Assembly (NCBI GenBank): GCA_003354055.1 | Contig: PIVQ01000052.1 | Coordinates: 1 to 20,946 of the forward strand | Direction of reading: 5' to 3' | DNA from: Desulfobacteraceae bacterium | GTDB lineage: Bacteria > Desulfobacterota > Desulfobacteria > Desulfobacterales > Desulfobacteraceae | DNA length: 20,946 nucleotides | Shown: positions 10,901 to 15,966 of the stretch, one piece after another | Layout of the letters: each line of letters begins with the position of its first letter | How positions within the stretch are numbered: position 1 is the first letter of the stretch | Notes under the pieces: model-generated | What the model saw: the letters and a program-made list of their open reading frames with translations, nothing else | Told to the model about the DNA's origin: nothing | Database searches by the model: none | Made by a program: the position numbers and the translations under genes

Positions 10901-13242
10901 CCTACATCCCGGTGGCCATCACTTACCCGACGTTCACCCGCCACCTGACCTATGACCGCATGCAAAGGGTGATTGAGGAAAAGGATGTCCTGAGTGACAC
11001 CACCACCCGGACCAGATCCAGAACCTTTGATCCCGCAGGCAACATTGCCTCTTCCACGGATGAGGCAGGCCGCATCACCACCTATGAATACGATGCCCTG
11101 AACCGCCTGGTCAAAACCGTTACCCCGGAAATCGGAGAAATCATCCGCACCTATGACAACCGGGATAACCAGATCATGCTCCAGGATCCCAACAACGGCA
11201 TCCAGTACTTCACCTATGACAAGAACAACCGGCTGATCACCTCGGCCAAACCCATGGGCGCTTTAACCCGCTATGAATACGATGCCGTGGGCAATAAAAC
11301 CGCCGTAGTTGATGCCAAAAACCAGAGAATAGAATACGCCTACTCCAATGAAAACCGCATCACCCAGGTCAGATACTTTGAAACCGGTAACCTGGCATCC
11401 CCTGTCAAAAACGTCGATTTCACCCACGATGCCTTGGGCAACCTGCTCACCTGGAGTGACGGCACTGCCTCCGGCACCTATACCTATGACGATCTGAGCC
11501 GGAAGCTTTCGGAAACAACCCACTACGGCACCTTTGCCCTGTCCCACGCTTACACTTATACGGCCACAGGCGCGGTCAAAATCTTCACCGGTCCCGACGG
11601 CAATGAGATCTCATATGCCTATGACCAGGGTAGCCGCCTTGCCGGTATCACCATACCGGGAGCAGGCCAGACCGGAGTCAGCTACAACCCCGCATCCTGG
11701 AACAGTCCCACCTCCATGACCCTTCCCGGCGGTTCCAGACAGGAGTTCACCCATGACTCTTTGATGCGGCTCAAATCCATCACAGCCAAAGATCCGGGCC
11801 AGAACGCGGTCATGACCAGGGAATACACATACGATACCAGCAGCAACATAACCCAAAAGGCAACCGAACACGGCGATTATACTTACGCCTATGATGATCT
11901 CAACCGCCTGACCACGGCTCTGAACCCCACCCTGCCGGATGAGTCATACACCTATGATAAACTTGGAAACCGGATCACGGATGTAAAAGTCCAGGGTGTG
12001 ATCACCTATAATGCCGATAATGAACTTGAATCCTACGGCACCACCGGCTATGATTACGATGCTAACGGTAACATGACCCGTAAAACAGAAGGATCTGATG
12101 TTACCGCGTTCTTTTACAATCAGGAAGACCGGCTAATACGTGTCGAAGACGGTTCCGGCAACATAACCGCCACATACGGATATGATCCCTTTGGCCGCAG
12201 GCTGTGGAAAGAGGTGGACGGAACTAAGACCTTTTTCCACTACGCAAACGAAGGCTTGGTCGGAGAATACGACACCACCGGTGCTGAGATCAAAACCTAT
12301 GGCTACAAACCTGGGTCCGCCTGGACCACGGATCCGTTGTTCATGAAGGTCGGCTCTGAGTATTACTGGTACCAGAACGATCATAACGGCACCCCACAAA
12401 AACTGATAGCCACCAACGGTCTTGTGGTCTGGGACGGGAAGTATGATGCGTTCGGTAACTGCCAGGTCGGAATTGAAGGGATCACCAACAACCTGCGGTT
12501 TGCAGGACAGTATTTTGATGCTGAAACCGGGCTGCATTACAACCTGAACCGGTATTATGATCCGGCTATTGGCAGGTATCTTAGGGCTGATCCGTTCGGA
12601 GCTGGCCTCAACCTTTATGCTTATTGTGCAAACAATCCGCTCGGGTTTATTGATCCGATGGGGTTGTGTAAGGCTAAAGGGGCTTGGAACTGGTGGAGTA
12701 ATTTTATTTCGGTTGATTTTGGCTTGGATGTAGAGAACTCTGATGGAATAAGCTGGGAAGTCACAAAAAAAATACTTTACGACAATTTCATGGAGGCTAT
12801 TGATCCACAGACCTATCTGAACAAATTATATGAGACCTTCCGATGGCCAATGGATCATCCCGAAGAGGCAATGCTATTAGTATTGCTTAGGAAAGCTCCA
12901 AGGACTACAATCCAAGCTAATAGAATAGCTGGGAAAGTTGGCGAAAACTTTTTGAAGAATACGTATGGTGGAGCACAGCAAGTTTTCAGACAAACTTCAA
13001 GAGGGGGGAGATATATTGATAATTTGGCTGATGGCATTGCAATGGAGTCAAAAGTTGGAAGAACATCTTTGTCAAAAAGGATAAAAATTCAGATCGAAAA
13101 AGACATTGAATTAATGAATACACCAGGTAGTGGAGTTACAAGCGCTGAGTGGCATTTTTTCCGTGGCAAAACAGGTGTCGGTCCCACAAAACCGCTTCAA
13201 AAAGCATTGGAAAATGCTGGAATAAAAGCGATAACTCATTAA
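1..13242 (+). CDS. Giant RHS-repeat polymorphic toxin with beta-helix/Ig/FnIII stalk and nuclease tip (5' partial)
   Basis: The frame is open from base 1 with no stop until TAA at 13240, so the true start lies upstream; a GTG at 109 lies inside the beta-helix and is not a plausible start. Visible length is 4413 residues. Order by nucleotide: beta-helix (1-390), Ig-like (397-700), second beta-helix (700-1930), Ig-like repeats (1940-3310), FnIII domains (about 3313-4155, 4740-5020, 5720-6540) with Ig-like units between, CARDB-like sandwiches (6545-8230), a carboxypeptidase-regulatory-like domain (8255-8515), a Cys-rich linker (8845-9225), RHS/YD repeats (9226-12666) and a C-terminal toxin (12667-13242). 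RHS proteins are known to enclose a C-terminal toxin in a YD-repeat shell and release it at the core motif. The stalk suggests display at the cell surface, but signal peptide and secretion route are outside the window. The gene is followed at once by a probable immunity gene. Confidence 0.93.
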   Translation, partial: CRAYQGPLYTEIRGNTVYNNTGHGIEVTRSYNSIHPVITLNTVYDNNGKGIQFAGDQRPSMVWNNIYFNTEEDVYNNSAVPIDARYNFWGNNTTALLDDSELYHAISVIHDIFDDNTRGKVNYFEYRDQEIDTTAPVISRIITPVTGAHPMDDTFVISGIAHAEGGIKQVEVSLNDGLTWHEAQFDSRYTGKTVWSYTITEPSAGQYSIKTRAVDLQGNVETPADPVSVTIDPTEITKSGTLFADETWSGTIRIQGDVTIPEGITLTILPGSTIEFPAYFDAMFGGNDTSRSELIVHGALFAEGTSESPISFTSARDTGAGPDDWAGIRSDGTVRIKYATIEYATLGVDAQIHQDTEQVRIENSTLRHIAGNAVSVFADNSIDVPVTISHNTINDYGDKGIYARAYTGTTTLRTDICGNTIYNTGNYGIYCHADGGSGDPVIQGTICNNTISFQNDSGIYLYASSTGKTDVTIENNNVDNTAAGISLNYATSDPASAVTVNGNTVNTSTDGILLTANNSDISPRLTNNIVHNNTGNGIQCGYTNINAHQVVPYFEGNQVYDNQANGIIFQATQPVTLLNNSLYGNSGHDLFNDSDQTVTAQNNWWGVSTTNEMNTKPFPADIYGIYDAFDDASLGSVDYANWLNAFDAPNAPTLDPVSTPVTLSEQTLSGTKDSGSAVVLNGSIIVPADDLEVWSYNLALAEGMNSITLYSRNSDGMISSAVNSRITKDTTAPAIFSSSPAHQSRMRHEISAVEITLIEQGTSIDTTATLSNAGLTDGSGQGISGQWTINSPRILFTPDQPLGTGDYTLTVYPADTPLGNTRTSTLTFSIDLSPPDQPSLNPVTSPVSDQSQTLSGTKEAGTAIWLDNTEIIPHDDLTEWSYVLPLEEGTNTHTIHARDLAGNTSGTVSISIVSDRTPPVLAGTSPANNAFIKTSPQAITLLFDDALTSLDPSPTLATGAVKNSSGQTVPGSWTVENGDTAVFTPSSALAQDTYTVTLTAHDRAGNTSAATFSFTFDNTPPAAPVLFPVQSPTNFSVQTLSGNKETNTAIWLNGKEVVPLNIETSWSYQITLIQGTNSLVLLARDAAGNLSPEVTDSIIYDETAPLPVTNLAADGNHTGSMVSLDWTGYQEAIQGDVESYRVYASPALFTQVSELSPVGVVQAGTYTYTVQDLTKNTLYYFAVVAVDTKGNANNSVTPISAVPSDIVPPDEVANLQCTSFKDRLVFTWDLPPENNEDLTGFKITIGAEDTTLPPGQTSYELTALPPATGYLLKISTVDADENQSSGLSLTGVTWLPNPEGLTGIPYSGYATLAWAPPAQSQYVKHYAVYASESEFSTVEGMSPVLTTPQASANVAGLTDSRGYYFAVTTVNISDGEDKTAATIFVTPEADIEGPEITNVKLDGTALTQGAAVTTPAIFTCEANDPAGVNRVEFAIDGNTISRDYTAVFAADWNILLATDGPHTLTITAYDTLTNSSSVEFPLTVALAVPQAPVITAPENSSTTNQTEVTVTGQAEVNTRVMLYNNDVQAGDLLDVDSEGNFSTTVSLTDGENRLKASATNRAGTGSFSPEVLISLDTAIPDPPHNLTAQARPSGQIRLLWQAPLGTADVEGYHIYRSQASFTAPAQAEKLTAEPVTSKSYTDLPADENVWYYRVSTVDQAENESTLSQEAVIQSDQTLPGALSIEYDPQGSFDPVSGRMAPGRVNILVSVSEELSALPFLTITPLGGNPISVELTQDADLTYTGWFDISTTTPSGTAYAVFSAMDLAGNRGTQIDTGTSILLDTDGPALTRLSVIPEDPIQNDPLAPSLITVTFGLNEAVKPDTQPSLSYILSGPDREPTAISQITNLTPQDNDVQTWQALFTLPADAGQTDPETLSFAFAATDDLDNSDGGITASNQFQVYQGDLPPLPVPEGLNGKALPGGQVYLTWDMVEDATGYNLYRQTPDTDTLEFLTRVNDDLIYTDTTATDGAYLYAAASLRLDNGQEAVSGQSPAITVNTDATAPEAPSGLNLELVSRGIRCTWQAPAYTESVTYNLYRDNAAEILSVQGLTPLATGLTVTDLVDPTPSPTEHCYVVTAVDKTGNESVPSNSFYLNFDLLPIAGLTVVQENNEKPVISWSHPSPDLLRYEISVTASGKEVLATSVLPDTPAFIDQGYTGGGRTYTITAVDQDAALSMGRSITLPELEFVLESPVMKRGVMNQVNVQVTNLSDTALSNFTAGITVNSREHTSTPLTLGADAAETISVIVGGYKDLTDFQPATVQIITIPNPGEEIRIIRSHTLETEDAMLKLTMYNDPFIRGGLGRVWFELENTGAAEIEIITAENSGSAPGQAILYLVDTTDNVLSTAALKQALGDKVLTLSNKKTVARIPAGERFTSVPVDIFVPANAPEQVIVRLDISNIYYHLGQTDEITMDGLSTRQQISLTDTSYYGEILSTLPEVSKGDQDIIITGRALDRATESPLSDAPLNLIITVNGFERKIQVETIADGTFTHTFEPLENEAGIFHVNAVHPDLLDRPDQGSFIINHVQVSPSKIQLGIPKNYEQKISLKVITEQGTDLNNLTVAPKSNLPSGVHLDAGDPIALVAGGSTVTLNLTLWADNSADESSTIELKVTSDESGATPWATILMETLFSESTPALYFTPDHIETGVAQEDIVTESITLTNKGLADLAEVSLSLIDASGSPAPDWIRLNTPSDIGTLAVGDEREVSISFLPGANEPQGMQIFYLRVTSSNYAQTDIGLYPTITSSGIGNVLFKLSDIYTGTFSAKNELIRGLSGAKITLQNEETLYSHTATTDALGEALFEDLSSGPYKARITADSHQEYTGRVWIKPGITVSKEVFLEYNLVTVEWEVNEITIEDKYEILLTATFETDVPAAVVVAEPLSLTLPDMEKGDIFLGEFTLINHGLVRADNLSIPIPESDANFQYEILTGLPDSLEAKQRITIPYRITCLQSLDRDEEDDTGGGCYSYQKCIPVAYGYICANGEITYGYTRHCFYKSGGTCGSTGSSGSGSTVYYSGGYGGGSSSPAPASTPMVSTEQKCMPRASLLERMWDKVKRGYAKGKQLIKDTITRVGCEVNTSMREYNDEATDLVVKVPNGGIVLARTYKTGKWQWDHASTITDGNPDDKVLYTPTAYGPDEITKDGSVYEKTGTGIYTQDTYTIERLPDVAPYDYEPAKYRFKNTSDNFKVYDSQGRLMSFGNRFGTIAALTYDSDSVPVPSGIEDRDGNQVLWFEYDTGNNLTRAYTADADEVLYEYTAGNLTKVTDTTEDETLYTYDGNNNLVKTVDAEGRATIVTYDKNNDPVSVTDSDGNGHFFEYDYDKNKKEYYAAIKTSSGRVKEIWTNAKGETKRIDINGRTVKKIAQDGRNLITTDEKGSRTYTFYDEDENLTKIIYPDATQIEFSYDLRFNKVREITDQLGRLTTFEYDDQGSLIKKVQAKGTTEERTTTFTHDDLGRILTASTLADGNTEDTVTAFAYDAKGNLETITDPLGQTTRFLEYNAMGNLLKFQDARENEWTFVYDAKGRLVSQSTPKGNTTAFEYDGANNRTAVINAHLKRFEFEYDDHNNLIKAIDPLTHYTTTQYNTDQLPVLATDQEGRESSVQYDNEGRVLKAMDQAGNTVSYAYSEDSSSFAPSYIPVAITYPTFTRHLTYDRMQRVIEEKDVLSDTTTRTRSRTFDPAGNIASSTDEAGRITTYEYDALNRLVKTVTPEIGEIIRTYDNRDNQIMLQDPNNGIQYFTYDKNNRLITSAKPMGALTRYEYDAVGNKTAVVDAKNQRIEYAYSNENRITQVRYFETGNLASPVKNVDFTHDALGNLLTWSDGTASGTYTYDDLSRKLSETTHYGTFALSHAYTYTATGAVKIFTGPDGNEISYAYDQGSRLAGITIPGAGQTGVSYNPASWNSPTSMTLPGGSRQEFTHDSLMRLKSITAKDPGQNAVMTREYTYDTSSNITQKATEHGDYTYAYDDLNRLTTALNPTLPDESYTYDKLGNRITDVKVQGVITYNADNELESYGTTGYDYDANGNMTRKTEGSDVTAFFYNQEDRLIRVEDGSGNITATYGYDPFGRRLWKEVDGTKTFFHYANEGLVGEYDTTGAEIKTYGYKPGSAWTTDPLFMKVGSEYYWYQNDHNGTPQKLIATNGLVVWDGKYDAFGNCQVGIEGITNNLRFAGQYFDAETGLHYNLNRYYDPAIGRYLRADPFGAGLNLYAYCANNPLGFIDPMGLCKAKGAWNWWSNFISVDFGLDVENSDGISWEVTKKILYDNFMEAIDPQTYLNKLYETFRWPMDHPEEAMLLVLLRKAPRTTIQANRIAGKVGENFLKNTYGGAQQVFRQTSRGGRYIDNLADGIAMESKVGRTSLSKRIKIQIEKDIELMNTPGSGVTSAEWHFFRGKTGVGPTKPLQKALENAGIKAITH
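1942..3320 (+). repeat. Threefold repeated Ig-like unit of about 85 residues
   Basis: Three copies start near 1942, 2506 and 3061. Each shares a core of the form PV.(S/T)P then QTLSG.K, a hydrophobic strand ending in W at SYxL, then (E/Q)G.N and A(R)D.AGN. The first copy is the most diverged (ends in RNSDG instead of RDLAGN). Between them lie two related Ig-like domains of the bacterial Ig type (about 2190-2500 and 2750-3055), each carrying SP..... followed by a long strand and PGSWT/SGQWT. The alternation A-B-A-B-A indicates tandem duplication of a two-domain unit. These are structural spacers of the stalk. Confidence 0.75.
3313..6540 (+). other. Fibronectin-III and Ig-like stalk region
   Basis: About seven FnIII-like domains are recognisable by the pattern P.NL....... 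followed by L.W, a G/VE.Y.(V/I)Y strand and a YY(F)AV..VD strand. They begin near 3313, 3622, 3880, 4740, 5720, 6010 and 6290. Ig-like domains occupy about 4165-4460, 4465-4730, 5045-5350 and 5355-5700; the one at 4165 carries the VEFAIDG strand common in bacterial Ig domains. The frame is intact throughout. The role is most likely to hold the RHS shell away from the cell; domain borders are approximate. Confidence 0.7.
6545..8840 (+). other. CARDB-like and carboxypeptidase-regulatory-like beta-sandwich region
   Basis: Repeated beta-sandwich signatures are seen: V.VTNLSD near 6616, a W..LENTG strand near 6916, SITLTNKGLADL near 7972 and FTLINHGLVRADNL near 8695, all typical of CARDB/COG1470-like domains. 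Between 8255 and 8515 the pattern GAKITL...TATTDALGEALFEDL..G.Y is that of a carboxypeptidase regulatory-like (Cna-B/SdrD-type) domain. This is structural; no active site was seen. Confidence 0.6.
8845..9225 (+). other. Eight-cysteine Gly/Ser-rich junction segment before the RHS shell
   Basis: Eight cysteines fall within about 127 residues (codons near 8847, 8893, 8911, 8938, 8977, 9001, 9118 and 9223), in contrast to the nearly Cys-free stalk. The segment begins with an acidic stretch (DRDEEDD) and includes a Tyr-rich GEITYGYTRHC part. It continues through a Gly/Ser/Tyr-rich linker (nt about 9001-9090) and a basic, amphipathic stretch (LLERMWDKVKRGYAKGKQL) before the RHS-entry motif. Disulfide bonding would suit a protein folded outside the cytoplasm. 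No known domain name was recognised. Confidence 0.65.
9226..12666 (+). other. RHS/YD-repeat shell with RHS core motif
   Basis: The entry segment (VNTSMREYNDEATDLVVKVP then LARTY, nt 9226-9314) is the counterpart of the usual N-cap that precedes RHS shells. It is followed by several dozen YD-type repeats (for example YTYDGNNNLVKTVDAEGR, FEYDDQGSLIKK, YEYDALNRLVKT). The RHS-associated core is complete: RFAGQYFDAETGLHYNLNRY (from about 12496), YDPAIGRYLRADPFG, NLYAYCANNPLGFIDPMGL, with DPFG at 12589-12600 and DPMGL at 12652-12666. Known RHS proteins autocleave near this motif, releasing the tip inside a closed beta cocoon. Confidence 0.92.
12667..13242 (+). other. C-terminal toxin tip, restriction-endonuclease-fold nuclease (predicted)
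   Basis: 191 residues follow DPMGL. The first ~90 are a Trp/Phe-rich variable part; the last ~100 carry a Glu in GKVGENFL (Glu codon 12943), an Asp in GRYIDNLADG (13018) and ESK at 13045-13053. This gives the E...D-x8-ExK layout of PD-(D/E)xK nucleases, followed by a helix with Q (KIQIEKDIELM) and a WHFF strand. Restriction-endonuclease-fold toxins are known RHS tips. Composition falls sharply: hand counts of 60-base lines give 43 % GC (12961-13020) and 30 % (13081-13140), against 53 % in a sampled RHS line (11221-11280). DNA is the likely target, but the family name and substrate were not determined. Confidence 0.75.
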
Positions 13243-13258
13243 AAGATTGGAAAATGGC

Positions 13259-13789
13259 ATGGAAGGATACCCACTTTTTATTCCACCAGAGGATTTAGTA
13301 AACAAGCTTCCAAAGCAGTGGAATGCGAAGGAAGCAAAAGAATATAAAAGTTGGCTGTTATATATTATTGATGAACGAATCGACTATTTATTAACAAGGT
13401 TGGGTTTTGATAAGAATCAGAACATTGAAAATCAGCTTTTGGCTTTAGGATACAAAGTATCAGATCTTCTAAATTCATCTCAATTTACAGAGAAAGGCCT
13501 AAAAGGGAGGTCTTTGAGTAGTCAAGGTTATGCTTTGGCTGCTGATATGGGACTATTAGTAGCTCAACTCCTTATAGAAAAGAATAATGGAAAAATCTAT
13601 TGGGAGATTTTAAAGAAACCTAAATCAGAGATTTCCTACAACCTTCCAGTCTTAAAAGGTTTTTCAGTTACCTACCTTGATCCGGTCGGCGGATCTACTG
13701 CCGAAGCATCTGCCATACTGCGCGGGCAGAGGGAGGGGGACTCATGGAAAAAGATTTATGAGTTTTGGAGTTCAAAAGTAGAAAAATAA
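13259..13789 (+). CDS. Probable immunity protein for the upstream RHS nuclease toxin
   Basis: A 176-residue protein of no recognised family. ATG at 13259 is 16 nt after the toxin stop, with only a weak Shine-Dalgarno (TTGGA); translational coupling to the toxin gene is likely. A TTG at 13247 in the same frame would add four residues. No signal peptide or membrane segment is visible, so it should be cytoplasmic, as expected of an inhibitor of a nuclease. Visible features are an N-terminal Lys/Glu-rich helix-prone part (KLPKQWNAKEAKEYKSW), a central helical stretch (GYALAADMGLLVAQLLIE) and a C-terminal KPKSEISYNLPVLKGF motif leading to a W-KKIYEFW end. The 5' two thirds are very AT-rich (about 30 % GC in a sampled line) like the toxin tip; a short 3' part is GC-rich. 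The immunity role rests on position and composition, not on homology I can name. Confidence 0.75.
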   Translation: MEGYPLFIPPEDLVNKLPKQWNAKEAKEYKSWLLYIIDERIDYLLTRLGFDKNQNIENQLLALGYKVSDLLNSSQFTEKGLKGRSLSSQGYALAADMGLLVAQLLIEKNNGKIYWEILKKPKSEISYNLPVLKGFSVTYLDPVGGSTAEASAILRGQREGDSWKKIYEFWSSKVEK

Positions 13790-13992
13790 TATCGAATAGT
13801 CAATGCTGGAAATATGTATAGCTCTATTCATTTCCCGTTAAATACAGGGAAACTTGTTCTTTAAACAATTTGTTTTATGCAGTGTTACGCTACTCGTATT
13901 TGTGAGCCATAATGTTAAAATATATCTCGACATGGTCCGGGGCGGAAACAATCCACCCCGGGCATGCATGGTCATAAAATTCCTGTTAACCT
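13790..13992. other. Convergent intergenic region
   Basis: 203 bp between the immunity gene and the ceramidase gene, which converge on it. It is AT-rich at the left and contains one GC-rich hairpin (listed separately). No open frame or promoter of note was seen. Confidence 0.6.
13937..13961. terminator. GC-rich hairpin between convergent genes, possible bidirectional terminator
   Basis: Arms CCGGGGCGGA (13937-13946) and TCCACCCCGG (13952-13961) pair over 10 bp with one C-A mismatch around a 5-nt AACAA loop. It sits between two convergent genes, where a shared terminator is expected. Neither strand has a run of T directly after the stem, so it does not match the classic intrinsic type and may act only as a 3'-end stabiliser. 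Confidence 0.4.
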
Positions 13993-15966
13993 CTAATAAA
14001 CCGTAAATTCCCTGGATACGCCGGTGTACGACTTAATCTTCCCGGTCCAGCCGCTCTTCCAATCACCGTAGTGCTTGATCCTGTAAGTACCAGAGGGAGC
14101 ATCAGTCGGGATATCCCATTCAATGGTCACTTTTGAATTTGCCACCCCGTCTCTTTTCCAGTGATAGCGGGTGTTGGGAGCATTATCCTGCGCTATGGTT
14201 GTCCAGGAACCGCCTTCATATTTCTGGATCTTAAGGAAACTGCCCTGGGTGCGCAGATTATTTTTTGGATGGCCGCCCCAGAATACAGCCTTTGCAGTGG
14301 CGCCTTTGATGTAGGAAGAATCTGCATTGGAGATCACATCACCGAAGCTTTTGAACAGGGGTTTGTCATCAAAGACTACGCCGGTGATCAGGGTTACGGT
14401 ATCATCCCTTATATCTTCGGGATCGGGTCCCGGGGAAACAGGGGTACCGTCGTGCATGGCCTGGGCCAGACCCACGATCTCTTCTTTTAATACGATTTCA
14501 CTGTTCTCTCCGAAATGGGTGGAGGACCCTTCATATTGCTGGACCCGGTATTCAGGTGCTGTGGTGATATAACTGGAATAGGCATTGGCATAGCCTGCGA
14601 TGACCACCCGTGTTACGCCGTCTGCGGACAGGACGTTCTGCACGGCTTCCCTGATATGGCGTCCCACCATGGTGGTGCATTCAAAGGGAACCCCGACCAG
14701 GGCAAGGGTGCCGATACGGATGATCTGAACCGGCAGGATCTGTGGGGTCCCGGGGACGGGATCCATTCTGCCGGTGGTGACTAGTATGACCTTTTCCCCG
14801 TGGCAAACCTGGTCTTCAGGTACCACGGTGATCTCGGGCCAATTGTCCCCGAACACCAGGCCTTCGGTAAACCCGTCAATGCCTGACCCGTCTTCGGAGG
14901 ATCCGGCCAGCGTGGACATGCCGATGGCGGAGACGCAGGCGCGGTCTTGCGTATACACAGGGCCTGTTTCCGAAAAATCAATATAGGTATGGCGGTAATC
15001 CAGGGTTCCTGAAATCTCTTCGGTTGCCGTGCTGTAAAGGCCGTCCGCCGTTGTAAGCTGGCGGTTTGCAATGATTTCCATGCGGCCGTAATCGTTTACC
15101 CCGTCCGGATGCCCCCAGAGGTTGGGGGATACATCCCCGGCATTGGACTGGGCAAAGGCAGCCACAAAAGTTTCCTGGACCCCGTAATCGGTTCCCTTGG
15201 TATCTTCGAATTTAAAGGAGGCAAAGCCCTTATTGTCGCCGGAAATCAGTTTATTGGTATTACCGATATTGGTGGTATGCACGGCAAACCAGTTGATCAT
15301 ACCGATCTCGGTGCCGTCGGGGCGTTCCAGGCGGAGCAGTGTCATCAGGGTATCAGTATCGGTTGTGTAGCTCCCTATATCCGGATTCTGTTCATAGGCG
15401 GATTCCGACCGCTGCTTTGAAGCATTTGCCACATCACCGTCATTGATCTTTATGACACCGTCTGCAAGGTTGTCATGGGCCCTGACAATGGACTGAAAAA
15501 TCCCGTCCACGATGGCGGTATAGTTCTGGACATCAAAGCCTAAAACCGAAAGGTCGTAGACCATATAGCCGGAGTAACCACCGGGGCCGCTGTGGGTATG
15601 GGTGGCCGACAGCATGACATTGTCCTTGGTGTAAAGACTGCCGTACCTCTCCTCAAGTTTTTCCAGAACCCCCATGGTGACGGACTGCATCATGCCCTGG
15701 ATATCCGCACTTACAAAGACCACCCGGGAGGTAGCGTCTGCAATGACATAGGCCCGTGAATACAGGCGCATGTGGATTCCTGCGGTTTTCTGATCCGGCA
15801 TGGAATACCCCATCATGCCCAGTTCCGCGGCAGGCCCGGTAACATCATAGATTCCGGTTCCGATCCGGAACTGCCCATCTTCGGCAATTGAGGCAACCGG
15901 TAAATTAAGTAATCCCAGCACGACCAATAAGAACAACACCCTGACCAGACTTCTTTGTCTCAACAT
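13993..15966 (-). CDS. Neutral (non-lysosomal) ceramidase, secreted
   Basis: 657 residues, the usual size for bacterial neutral ceramidases, which cleave ceramide to sphingosine and fatty acid. A signal peptide is clear: basic start, hydrophobic core at residues 8-23, likely cleavage after SIA (28). The zinc site is intact by motif: His123 and His125 in ATHTHSGPGG, His230 in NWFAVH, Glu429 in VPFECTT and Tyr466 in YSSYITT. The spacings 107 (His-His) and 37 (Glu-Tyr) equal those I recall for the Pseudomonas enzyme ligands (97/204, 411/448). Ser280 in NAGDVSPN matches the nucleophile motif. The C-terminal ~140 residues form the Ig-like domain of the family, ending in a beta-rich tail. AGGGGGAG at 15971-15978 lies 4 nt before the ATG and supports the start. 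It is alone on this strand, converging on the toxin/immunity genes. Ceramide is unusual in such bacteria, so the natural substrate may be external or another N-acyl amide. Confidence 0.92.
   Translation of the reverse strand: MLRQRSLVRVLFLLVVLGLLNLPVASIAEDGQFRIGTGIYDVTGPAAELGMMGYSMPDQKTAGIHMRLYSRAYVIADATSRVVFVSADIQGMMQSVTMGVLEKLEERYGSLYTKDNVMLSATHTHSGPGGYSGYMVYDLSVLGFDVQNYTAIVDGIFQSIVRAHDNLADGVIKINDGDVANASKQRSESAYEQNPDIGSYTTDTDTLMTLLRLERPDGTEIGMINWFAVHTTNIGNTNKLISGDNKGFASFKFEDTKGTDYGVQETFVAAFAQSNAGDVSPNLWGHPDGVNDYGRMEIIANRQLTTADGLYSTATEEISGTLDYRHTYIDFSETGPVYTQDRACVSAIGMSTLAGSSEDGSGIDGFTEGLVFGDNWPEITVVPEDQVCHGEKVILVTTGRMDPVPGTPQILPVQIIRIGTLALVGVPFECTTMVGRHIREAVQNVLSADGVTRVVIAGYANAYSSYITTAPEYRVQQYEGSSTHFGENSEIVLKEEIVGLAQAMHDGTPVSPGPDPEDIRDDTVTLITGVVFDDKPLFKSFGDVISNADSSYIKGATAKAVFWGGHPKNNLRTQGSFLKIQKYEGGSWTTIAQDNAPNTRYHWKRDGVANSKVTIEWDIPTDAPSGTYRIKHYGDWKSGWTGKIKSYTGVSREFTVY

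Noticed and set aside
9550..12600. CRISPR or DNA tandem repeats
   Set aside because: The repetition is at protein level (YD repeats) with diverged DNA; no regular repeat-spacer spacing.
13243..13992. Orphan toxin tips or further immunity genes behind the first pair
   Set aside because: Only one downstream gene is present; no second RHS core fragment or tip was found before the ceramidase gene.
14161..15420. Plus-strand open frames opposite the ceramidase gene
   Set aside because: They are antisense shadows of a protein with intact catalytic motifs and have no ribosome sites of note.
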